From Bacteroidales bacterium H5 (GTDB lineage Bacteria > Bacteroidota > Bacteroidia > Bacteroidales > Muribaculaceae), in the NCBI GenBank assembly GCA_001701225.1, contig DAAQ01000033.1:1-64000 (forward strand): 64,000 bases of DNA. Direction: 5' to 3'. Below, in pieces: positions 1-7,120 of this stretch. Position numbers and translations under genes: made by a program. The notes beneath the pieces are model-generated. The model was not told the DNA's origin. It was given only the letters and a program-made list of their open reading frames with translations, and ran no database searches. Position 1 is the first letter of the stretch. The number at the start of each line of letters is the position of its first letter.

Positions 1-44
1 AGACGCAGCACTTACTCTATAAATTTATCTTTTAAAATTTCAAC

Positions 45-79
45 CTTTAAACTTCACTCTTTAATCTCTAAACTCTACC
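45..79. repeat. Degenerate heptamer repeat at the 3' end of the M16 gene
   Basis: Five consecutive 7-bp units can be read: CTTTAAA, CTTCACT, CTTTAAT, CTCTAAA, CTCTACC. The stop codon of the M16 peptidase gene (complement of 75-77) lies in the last unit. The units resemble the much cleaner CCYTTAA heptads at 22964-23012, which also cover a stop codon. Bases 1-44 are AT-rich and show no gene. Confidence 0.5.
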
Positions 80-1301
80 TGAGCGTCAGGCGCGACATGT
101 TCAATCCCTCTGCGCACTCTTTTATCTGGGTGGGGGTGACGGCAAGGATGGCTTCTTCTATCTCGGTGCGGGTCATGGCGTGGCCTCTGTGCAGTGTGGC
201 GCGGGCCATGCCGAGAGCGGCCTGTTCGGTATTGGTCGAGCCAACGGTCATCTGCCCGAGATACTGACGTTTTGCCTTGTCGAGTTGCCGCAGTGACATC
301 TCAGAGTCGGCAAATCGTCCCACAGTCTCCTTGACAAGCCTTACGCATCGGTCTGTATCCTCGGGATCGCAACCAAAATAGACACAAAACAGTCCGCAGT
401 CTGTCATCAATGATGTCGATGCGTCTATTGTGTAAACCAATCCCCTCTTCTCGCGCAGGGCCACGTTGAGTTGCGAGTTCATGCCGGGGCCTCCGAGTAT
501 GTTGGTAAGCAGAGAGAGAGCATATCTCATAGGCAAGGCGAGGCCGCCTACCCTCGCGCCCATCAGCGTGTGAGCCTGGTGGGTGCCGTTGCTCCTTTCG
601 GTCTCAAAAGGAGCCACTATCGGCGGAACACTCCTATCGAGCGGCATATCGGGACAGGTAAGGGCACCGAAACATCTCTCGGCAAGACGGATGAAACGGT
701 CAGGGTTCTCAGCCCCCGAGTAGAACAGCACCATCCTTCCGGGCGTATAGCGCGTCTCGAGCCACCGGCGGCACACGTCAGTCGAGAAACCGGCCAATGT
801 CTCACGCGAGCCGAGGATGGAATGTGCCAATGGCGATCCGGCGAAGACCAGTTCGTCGAAATCGTCGAATATCCCCTCAGACGGGATATCGAGATATGTG
901 TCTATCTCATCGGCCACGACCTGACGCTCTTTCTCTATCTCGGAAGCGGGAAATTGCGAGTCCATGACCAGATCGGCCACAAGGTCGATGGCCCTTGCGA
1001 TCTCCCCGGCTGGAAAAGTGGTATATACTACCGTCTCCTCTTTGGTAGTATATGCATTCAACTCTCCTCCCACTGTCTCCATCCTGTTGAGGATGTGCCA
1101 CGAGCGGCGACGCCGTGTACCCTTGAATATGGTATGCTCAACGAAATGGGCCATTCCGTACAGCTCGGGACTCTCGTCGCGGCTTCCGACATTCACTGCC
1201 ACTCCGCAGTGGTCTACCACGGCCCCCGGACGGTGTTCTATCACAATCCTAAGGCCCGTCGGGAGAGTATGATACAGATATGTGGGCTCCATGATGTTCA
1301 T
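75..1301 (-). CDS. M16 family zinc peptidase (pitrilysin/insulinase-like)
   Basis: A 408-residue single-unit M16 metallopeptidase, resembling mitochondrial processing peptidase and bacterial PqqL/YmxG-type proteins. The inverted zinc motif HxxEH is at H52-E55-H56 (HFVEH), and the expected downstream glutamate lies in the ETVVYTTF segment. The second half (from about residue 180) has the non-catalytic M16C fold, with the usual LREKRGLVY segment. There is no signal peptide, so it is probably cytoplasmic. Its start overlaps the end of the ABC-F gene by 4 bp (ATGA type), so it is translationally coupled as the last gene of the operon. The substrate cannot be told from the sequence. Confidence 0.9.
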   Translation of the reverse strand: MNIMEPTYLYHTLPTGLRIVIEHRPGAVVDHCGVAVNVGSRDESPELYGMAHFVEHTIFKGTRRRRSWHILNRMETVGGELNAYTTKEETVVYTTFPAGEIARAIDLVADLVMDSQFPASEIEKERQVVADEIDTYLDIPSEGIFDDFDELVFAGSPLAHSILGSRETLAGFSTDVCRRWLETRYTPGRMVLFYSGAENPDRFIRLAERCFGALTCPDMPLDRSVPPIVAPFETERSNGTHQAHTLMGARVGGLALPMRYALSLLTNILGGPGMNSQLNVALREKRGLVYTIDASTSLMTDCGLFCVYFGCDPEDTDRCVRLVKETVGRFADSEMSLRQLDKAKRQYLGQMTVGSTNTEQAALGMARATLHRGHAMTRTEIEEAILAVTPTQIKECAEGLNMSRLTLR

Positions 1302-3082
1302 GATTCTTTATCGGAGAGCTCAAGCCACCGCATCTCCTTGTCGTCAAGGAGGCTCTTCACCTCGTCATACCTCTTGGCCTTTACGGCGATGTCGGCAATC
1401 TGCTCGCCCGAGTTGAAAAGGGCCTCCAGCTCCGATTTCTCGGCATTCAGGGCGTCAATCTCTGCTGTCAGGGCTTCGAGTTCCTTGCGCTCCTTGAATG
1501 TCAGGCGCACCCTACGCTCGGCGGTCTGCCTCACAGGTTTCGGAGTGGTATCCACAGCAGCCGCGCTCTCCTCGGCACGCTTGCGCCTGATGAACTCGCG
1601 ATATTCGGTATAGCTGCCGGGGAAATCCTTGATTACACCGTTCCCTTCCATCACGAAGAGATGGTCGACAATCGAGTCGAGGAAGAAACGGTCGTGCGAT
1701 ATGACTATGACACACCCCTTGAAATCGCGCAGATAGTCCTCGAGTATGCCCAGGGTCATTATGTCGAGGTCGTTGGTGGGCTCATCGAGAATCAGGAAAT
1801 TAGGCTGAGTGATGAGCACGGCCGCAAGATTGAGGCGCCGCATCTCACCGCCGCTCAGGGTCGAGATATATTTCTGCTGGTCGGCAGGGCTGAACAGGAA
1901 CCGGGTCAGGAACTGCATCGGCGTATAGTGCGATGTGCCGTTGACCACGACATCCTCGGTGATGTCGGTTATGGCGTCGATGACGCGCTTGCCGTGAGGC
2001 AGGTTGAGCCCTTCTTGCGAATAGTAACCGAAACGTACGGTCTCTCCGACATTCCACTCGCCCGAATCCTGAGGGACAATTCCCTGCAACATCTTGATGA
2101 ATGTCGATTTGCCGACACCGTTCTCGCCAACGATGCCCACCTTCTCATATCGTGCGAAAGTATAGGTGAAATCTTCGAGTATCACCTTATCGCCAAACCG
2201 TTTGCTCACGCCTTTGGCCTCGAATATCTTCGAGCCGATATATGACGAGCGCACCTCGGTCGGGTCGATGGTCTTGTCGTCATACCTCACCGACGCACGC
2301 GACTTCAGGTCATAGAATGCGTCGATGCGGTATTTGGCCTTTCCGGCGCGGGCCTGTGGCTGACGGCGCATCCACTCCTGCTCGCGCCTGAGGGTATTGC
2401 GCAGCTTGGCCTGCTCGGCTGTCATAGCCTCGATACGCTCGGCACGGCGACGCAGGTATGTGTCGAAATTCCCCTCGTATGTGAAGGTGGTCTGCATATC
2501 TATCTCGATAATCTTGTTGCAGACGCGGTCGAGGAAATAGCGGTCGTGCGTCACCATGAGCAGCGTCACACGCGAGCGTGTGAGATAACCCTCGAGCCAT
2601 TCGATGGTCGAGATGTCAAGGTGGTTGGTGGGCTCGTCGAGTATCACCAGGTCAGGCTCGCCGAGCAGCAGACGTGCTATGGCCACACGCTTCACCTGAC
2701 CACCCGAAAGGCGGTCTACACGCAGCGAGAGGTCATCTATGCCGAGCTGTGACAACATCTGGCGCACACGGTCTTCGTGGCTCCACTCGTCATGATGTTC
2801 CTTGGGTATGACGGGAAGCAGGTTGTCCATCAGCGACAGCGACGGATCGAACTCGGGATTCTGGTCGAGGAACCCCACGCGCAGTCCGTTGCGGAATATA
2901 ACGCTGCCGCTGTCAGGGCTCTCGCGGTCGGCCAGCAGACGCAGCAGCGTCGACTTGCCGGTGCCGTTCTTGGCCACGATGCCGATTTTGTCACCCTCGT
3001 TGACACCGAATGTCACCGACTCGAAGAGCAGACGGTCGCCATAGCTCTTGGTGAGGTTGTCTACCTGCAGATATGGCTTCAT
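1298..3082 (-). CDS. ABC-F family ATPase (Uup-like)
   Basis: A 594-residue soluble protein with two ABC ATPase domains and no membrane segments. Walker A motifs are GKNGTGKST (about residue 38) and GENGVGKST (about 320). The signatures are LSGGQVKR and LSGGEMRR, and the Walker B motifs end in DEPTNHLD and DEPTNDLD. A charged linker (about 230-265) separates the domains, and the C-terminus (about 525-594) is a predicted coiled coil, as in Uup rather than EttA. ABC-F proteins act on ribosomes or on branched DNA intermediates; which applies here is not visible. It overlaps both neighbours by 4 bp. Confidence 0.92.
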   Translation of the reverse strand: MKPYLQVDNLTKSYGDRLLFESVTFGVNEGDKIGIVAKNGTGKSTLLRLLADRESPDSGSVIFRNGLRVGFLDQNPEFDPSLSLMDNLLPVIPKEHHDEWSHEDRVRQMLSQLGIDDLSLRVDRLSGGQVKRVAIARLLLGEPDLVILDEPTNHLDISTIEWLEGYLTRSRVTLLMVTHDRYFLDRVCNKIIEIDMQTTFTYEGNFDTYLRRRAERIEAMTAEQAKLRNTLRREQEWMRRQPQARAGKAKYRIDAFYDLKSRASVRYDDKTIDPTEVRSSYIGSKIFEAKGVSKRFGDKVILEDFTYTFARYEKVGIVGENGVGKSTFIKMLQGIVPQDSGEWNVGETVRFGYYSQEGLNLPHGKRVIDAITDITEDVVVNGTSHYTPMQFLTRFLFSPADQQKYISTLSGGEMRRLNLAAVLITQPNFLILDEPTNDLDIMTLGILEDYLRDFKGCVIVISHDRFFLDSIVDHLFVMEGNGVIKDFPGSYTEYREFIRRKRAEESAAAVDTTPKPVRQTAERRVRLTFKERKELEALTAEIDALNAEKSELEALFNSGEQIADIAVKAKRYDEVKSLLDDKEMRWLELSDKES

Positions 3083-4359
3083 CGCTCAAGACAGGCATCG
3101 AGGGCTTCGGTGATGGCCGTGCGGTCCATGTCGCGCCCGATGAACACAATCTTGACCATGCGGTCGCCGTATCCCTCCTCCCAGTCGCGCATCAGGCCGG
3201 GATCCTGTTCGAGCAGTTGCTTAAGATCCTCCTCGGGAGCGGTCACGAACCACAGTCCGGCCTCCTTGAGCGATTTCTGGCGCCCGGCGCTCTCGAAGAG
3301 ATAGCTCATGTCGGGATTCTCGGCAAAATAGCAGATACCCTTGGCACGGATAATCGACTTGGGCCACTTGCTTGCGCAGAAATAGTCGAACTTGTTGAGG
3401 TCGAAGCCGGGACGACGGTAGTAGACGAAGGTCCCTATGCCATATTCCTCGGTCTCCCCTTCGCCATGATGATGGTGGTGATGGTGTCCGCAGGTACATT
3501 CGCCACCGTGGTTGTGGGCGCAGTCATGATCGTGCTCCTCATCGTCGTCATCATCATGGTCATGGTGATGGTGGTCGTGGTGGTGATGATGATGGTGATG
3601 ATGTTCCTCCTCCTCACGTACAATCTCGTCGTTATCGCGGTCTATCTGACGGATCCACGCAGCCGACGAGGCTACCTGATTGAAATTGAACATACCCGTA
3701 TTGATGATGCGGTCAAGGTCGACGTCGGCATAATCGCATTCGATTATCTCGGCGTTAGGCTGGATGGCACGGACAATGGCACGTATCCTCGCAAGCTCCT
3801 CGGGTTTGACCTCCGAGGCCTTGTTGAGCAGGATTATGTTACAGAATTCAATCTGCTGTATTATCAGGTTCTCGATATCCTCTTCCTCAAGATTCTCGCG
3901 TGTCAGCGACTCGCCACACCCGAATTCGTCCTGAAGCCTGAGCGCATCAACCACAGTGACGATGCAGTCGAGACGGGGAGTGCCATACATCAGCATCTTC
4001 TCGCCCATCTGTGGAATCGAGCAGATGGTCTGGGCGATCGGCGCGGGCTCGCATACACCGCTCGCCTCGATGACGATATAGTCGAACTTGCCCATAGCCA
4101 TGATGTCCTCTATCTGCTTGACCAGATCCATCTTGAGCGTGCAGCAGATACAGCCGTTCTGCAGGGCCACGAGACTGTCGTCCTTGGTGTCGACGATACC
4201 GCCACGCTCAATGAGGTCGGCGTCGATGTTGACCTCGCCTATATCATTGACAATTACCGCAAACTTGATGCCGCGGCGGTTTGAGAGGATATGGTTTACA
4301 AGTGTTGTCTTGCCACTGCCGAGATAACCGGTCAGGAGGAGTATTGGAGTATCTTTCAT
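3079..4359 (-). CDS. CobW/ZNG1-type G3E GTPase with a long His/Asp metal-binding loop
   Basis: A 426-residue G3E P-loop GTPase of the COG0523 metallochaperone family. The P-loop GYLGSGKTT is at about 11-19 and the conserved metal-binding CxCC is C70-I-C72-C73. The guanine-specificity motif is NKAS rather than NKxD. Between roughly residues 245 and 305 lies a run dominated by His, Asp and Glu, with a CTCG pair inside it, followed by the CobW C-terminal domain. Family members deliver Zn, Co or nitrile-hydratase metals; the His tract points to storage or buffering of Zn/Ni/Co-like ions. It sits between folB and the ABC-F gene with 4-bp coupling downstream. No metal-responsive operator was recognised. 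Confidence 0.9.
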   Translation of the reverse strand: MKDTPILLLTGYLGSGKTTLVNHILSNRRGIKFAVIVNDIGEVNIDADLIERGGIVDTKDDSLVALQNGCICCTLKMDLVKQIEDIMAMGKFDYIVIEASGVCEPAPIAQTICSIPQMGEKMLMYGTPRLDCIVTVVDALRLQDEFGCGESLTRENLEEEDIENLIIQQIEFCNIILLNKASEVKPEELARIRAIVRAIQPNAEIIECDYADVDLDRIINTGMFNFNQVASSAAWIRQIDRDNDEIVREEEEHHHHHHHHHDHHHHDHDDDDDEEHDHDCAHNHGGECTCGHHHHHHHGEGETEEYGIGTFVYYRRPGFDLNKFDYFCASKWPKSIIRAKGICYFAENPDMSYLFESAGRQKSLKEAGLWFVTAPEEDLKQLLEQDPGLMRDWEEGYGDRMVKIVFIGRDMDRTAITEALDACLER

Positions 4360-4404
4360 CGTTCTGTGAGAGATTATATATTTTCTGTTTCTATTGTTGT
4401 TATG

Positions 4405-4770
4405 TCACCATTCTATTCTCACGGCCACATCTTGCAGCTCGGCCGCTATCGGAGGGGTTATCTTGGCCACCCTCACCATCCCTCCCGAAATCTCGGGGAA
4501 GGCCGCCGTCAGGGCTTCGGCTATTCGCCATGCCACATTCTCGAGCAGGGCCGAAGGCACATCCATGCACTTGCGTATTATGCCGACGGCCTCGGCATAA
4601 TTCAAGGTTCCATCGAGCGCGTCCTCCGTCATCGCCCTTTCCATCGGATAGCGCAGATGCACCGAGACCTCGAAGATATTGCCTGTCACACGCTCTTGCG
4701 GCATAACGCCGTGACGGGCAAAAAGCCGCAGGCCGTTCACCTCGACCGTCCCCGTCACCTTCATCCCCAT
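4405..4770 (-). CDS. folB: Dihydroneopterin aldolase
   Basis: A 121-residue FolB: it cleaves 7,8-dihydroneopterin to 6-hydroxymethyl-dihydropterin and glycolaldehyde in folate synthesis. Family features are the N-terminal LRLFARHGVMPQER segment, a central LNYAEAVGIIR helix and a C-terminal region with the usual alternating hydrophobic strand. Length is normal. It overlaps the 3' end of the glycosyltransferase gene by 10 bp, so the two are co-transcribed. About 45 bp separate it from the G3E GTPase gene. Confidence 0.92.
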   Translation of the reverse strand: MGMKVTGTVEVNGLRLFARHGVMPQERVTGNIFEVSVHLRYPMERAMTEDALDGTLNYAEAVGIIRKCMDVPSALLENVAWRIAEALTAAFPEISGGMVRVAKITPPIAAELQDVAVRIEW

Positions 4771-5945
4771 GAGTAATTTGACTTACGGTTGGAGAAGCCC
4801 CTGAGACGGTAGAAAAGCGAATATATCGGATGTATCGACATGAACCAGGGGAAGGTGATGAAGATGCCGCGCGACCAGAGGGAGACCGAGGTCTTTTTCC
4901 ACGCGAACATCAATACAATCCATGTTGCAAGCAGTATGACTGCCGCCACAATCATGGGGATGAACGAGGGGAGGCCGACAAGCGAGAGCGCCACGGCAGC
5001 CGCGATAGAGAGCCACCATGCCACGGTACATGAGCTGAAGAAGATACGCGCATGACCCTTCACCTTCGAGGCCGTGAAGCCGTATCTGAGTTTGCGCACC
5101 TTGTGGGCGGCACCCGGATTGGCCTCGACCGACAGCACCATCGAGTCGGCGGAGAGCTCGACAGCCGTATTGTCGCCCGTGGCGACCTGCGACACGAACA
5201 CGTCATCATCTCCATATTTAAGATCGAGCGAGCGCGAGAAACCCTTGTTGTCGAAGAAAACGCTGCGGCGGTATGCGAGGTTATGGCATGTGCCGCGATA
5301 AGGGCGTCCGGCAATGGCCCACGACAGATACTCGACCGCAGTGCGCACGGTGTCGAAAGCGTGCAGCCTCTTGCGCGGCTCGCGTGTCTCGTCGGCAGCG
5401 GCGGTAGGTGCCGCATAGCCTATGACAACATCTGTACCAGGCACGAACCTGCGGCCAATGGCACGGAGCCACAGGCGCGACGGCACCTGGCAATTTCCTG
5501 TGGTATGTACTACGACATCATATCGGGCGGCTTTGATTCCGAGTGTCACGGCCAGCTTCTTGCGCGAGAGCGAGCGCGACTGACCGGGAGTGAAGGTCAT
5601 GTAGAGATTGGAATGTGTCTGCTCAAGCCGTGCTATGACATCCTTGGTCGACGAGATGGCTCCGTCATTGACCACTATCACCTCAAAAAGGCCCGGATAA
5701 TCCTGACTGAGAATCTGGGGCAGCATGACCTCGAGATTGTCTGCATCATCCTCGGCATAGACAATCACCGAGATTGAAGGATATGTCATCTCGGCCTCTG
5801 ACGGAAATTCGCGCGAGCTGTCGGCACTGACACGCCGGTTCACCGACGCGACATAGTGGCGGAAACCAAGCAGCAGATAGAGCACGGCGACGACAAGCAC
5901 CGCAAAAAGAGCTATGACGGTAGGGGTGAATGATATTTCAAACAT
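4761..5945 (-). CDS. Membrane-bound family 2 glycosyltransferase
   Basis: A 394-residue GT2-fold protein. A membrane segment lies near the N-terminus (VIALFAVLVVAVLYLLLGF), followed by the GT-A domain (SVIVYAEDDADNLEVML; EVIVVNDGA; a D-D-D cluster in KYGDDDVFV) and two or three C-terminal membrane helices. The open frame extends 23 codons upstream, but the -7 box TAATTTTG at 5973-5980 lies in that extension, so the ATG at 5945 (MFEISF) was chosen. The sugar donor and acceptor are unknown. It is probably an inner-membrane enzyme for envelope polysaccharide, and the first gene of the operon running down to the M16 peptidase. Confidence 0.82.
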   Translation of the reverse strand: MFEISFTPTVIALFAVLVVAVLYLLLGFRHYVASVNRRVSADSSREFPSEAEMTYPSISVIVYAEDDADNLEVMLPQILSQDYPGLFEVIVVNDGAISSTKDVIARLEQTHSNLYMTFTPGQSRSLSRKKLAVTLGIKAARYDVVVHTTGNCQVPSRLWLRAIGRRFVPGTDVVIGYAAPTAAADETREPRKRLHAFDTVRTAVEYLSWAIAGRPYRGTCHNLAYRRSVFFDNKGFSRSLDLKYGDDDVFVSQVATGDNTAVELSADSMVLSVEANPGAAHKVRKLRYGFTASKVKGHARIFFSSCTVAWWLSIAAAVALSLVGLPSFIPMIVAAVILLATWIVLMFAWKKTSVSLWSRGIFITFPWFMSIHPIYSLFYRLRGFSNRKSNYSWG

Positions 5946-5972
5946 CTGTGAATCGCGATTGAAAACAGAATG

Positions 5973-5980
5973 CAAAATTA
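5973..5980 (-). promoter_or_regulatory. -7 box (TAATTTTG) for the glycosyltransferase-folB operon
   Basis: The minus strand reads TAATTTTG, the Bacteroidetes TAnnTTTG -7 element, 27 bp upstream of the chosen ATG at 5945. It fixes the start downstream of the longer open frame. Assigned by pattern only. Confidence 0.6.
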
Positions 5981-6089
5981 GGCATTTTAAACAACAATGG
6001 CAAATTTTTATCAAGCCTCAAAAAGTTTGCATTTCGTTGTTCGATTCTCACAAAAGACATCATCATATTTTAGCATGAACCTATATTAT

Positions 6090-6407
6090 TCATGTATTAA
6101 TCATTACAAAACAGTTTATCCCTAACCTATCTTCGATATTTGCTACGCTCTTAAAACTCAGGTTCTCTGTACCGGAGAGCAGTTTGCTCACATATTGGGG
6201 GCTTACGCCAAGACGCGCGGCAAGGTCCGCACGTTTCAAACCATTATCCTGCATATAACCCATCAATGCGGTGGCCAGCTGACGCGACCATTTGAGCCAG
6301 CCGGCATTCTCTTTCCGCCAGTTGGCTTCTTCAACAAACCGAGAAGGAGTGTCACTGCTGTGTGCCTCCAAAAATTTTATTGTCTTGTTTGCCATTTCAT
6401 TATTCAT
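6090..6407 (-). CDS. XRE-family HTH protein, probable antitoxin
   Basis: A 105-residue protein with a C-terminal Cro/C1-type helix-turn-helix (LKRADLAARLGVSPQYVSKL, about residues 57-76). The N-terminal 45 residues are charged and may hold the partner-binding part. The start codon overlaps the end of the upstream gene by 8 bp, the usual coupling of toxin-antitoxin pairs, with the putative toxin first as in HigBA-type loci. Likely role: DNA-binding antitoxin and autorepressor. It could instead be an ordinary small regulator. Confidence 0.7.
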   Translation of the reverse strand: MNNEMANKTIKFLEAHSSDTPSRFVEEANWRKENAGWLKWSRQLATALMGYMQDNGLKRADLAARLGVSPQYVSKLLSGTENLSFKSVANIEDRLGINCFVMINT

Positions 6408-6948
6408 TTGTGAATTCTACAAAACTGTCCTGGTCAAATACCCCGTTTGACTGCAAATACGATTTACATCTGTTTAGTTTATCTAACTGAAGCTGTGTAT
6501 GCGCACGCTCTTGCATAGTACGCGTGAGCTTTATAGCGCCTCCCGTGACAACATATACATTTGGGTCAAGACGTATAGCATATACCCTCAACCAACTGGC
6601 ATGTCGCTTCCTGTCCCAATTACGGGCCTTCTCACGACTCAGCTCTCTTGTACGGCTGTCCGATAATCCGAGAGGGGTAAACAGATCATCAAGATTTTCC
6701 GTGTAGGGGAATTCGAGGATAAGCTCCTCCAGAGATTCGGCATCCTCAAACGTATCATCAACCGCCTGCTCGATTCTTTCAATGTGAAAAAACTCTTTCA
6801 AGTCATCGAGGTTTTCCATGAAAAAATCAAACAGGAACTCACCATTAGTCCAGTCCCTGAACAGAAGGGTCAGCTCATCTGCATCTTTCCCTATTTCATG
6901 GACAGCCCAAAGGTGGTCATAACCGTCTATTATTCTTGCGAATCTCAT
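6400..6948 (-). CDS. Unrecognised protein, putative toxin partner of the XRE protein
   Basis: A 182-residue acidic N-terminal half (many Asp/Glu in the first 90 residues) joined to a basic C-terminal half containing ARNWDRKRHASWLRVYAIRL and a segment reading YVVTGGAIKLTRTMQERAHT. The latter resembles the end of RelE/HigB-like folds as found in Bacteroides two-gene loci, from memory of such pairs. There is no signal peptide or membrane segment. It lies first in a two-gene unit with the overlapping XRE gene and has its own promoter box at 6975-6982. Toxin function is inferred from this arrangement only. Confidence 0.55.
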   Translation of the reverse strand: MRFARIIDGYDHLWAVHEIGKDADELTLLFRDWTNGEFLFDFFMENLDDLKEFFHIERIEQAVDDTFEDAESLEELILEFPYTENLDDLFTPLGLSDSRTRELSREKARNWDRKRHASWLRVYAIRLDPNVYVVTGGAIKLTRTMQERAHTQLQLDKLNRCKSYLQSNGVFDQDSFVEFTNE

Positions 6949-6974
6949 TATCCTTATAACATATTTCTAAGCCA

Positions 6975-6982
6975 CAAAGTTA
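6975..6982 (-). promoter_or_regulatory. -7 box (TAACTTTG) for the toxin-antitoxin pair
   Basis: TAACTTTG on the minus strand, 26 bp upstream of the ATG at 6948. It matches TAnnTTTG. Confidence 0.5.
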
Positions 6983-7015
6983 ATAAATAGTTCTCATATT
7001 TGCAACTTATAGGTT

Positions 7016-7047
7016 TAGTGATTTTCTACGTGCAAATCACTATTTTT
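7016..7047 (+). promoter_or_regulatory. Inverted repeat followed by five T, upstream of feoAB
   Basis: Arms tagtgattt (7016-7024) and aaatcacta (7034-7042) form a perfect 9-bp stem with a 9-nt loop. TTTTT follows at 7043-7047 on the plus strand. No plus-strand gene precedes it, so it is either an operator for an iron regulator or a leader attenuator. Only a weak -7-like sequence (GAAATTTG, 7076-7083) lies between it and feoAB. The rest of 6949-7120 shows nothing else clear. Confidence 0.4.
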
Positions 7048-7120
7048 AGGTATTTGAAGATGACGGATTTTTCACGAAATTTGCACCTCTTAAAGAAGAT
7101 AAAACAATAATCATCAAGCA

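Noticed and set aside
471..1613. 380-residue plus-strand open frame
   Set aside because: Antisense to the M16 and ABC-F genes, no recognisable domain, biased composition.
3073..4284. 403-residue plus-strand open frame with a long Met/Val run
   Set aside because: It is antisense to the G3E GTPase; the Met/Val run is the reverse complement of the His/Asp codons.
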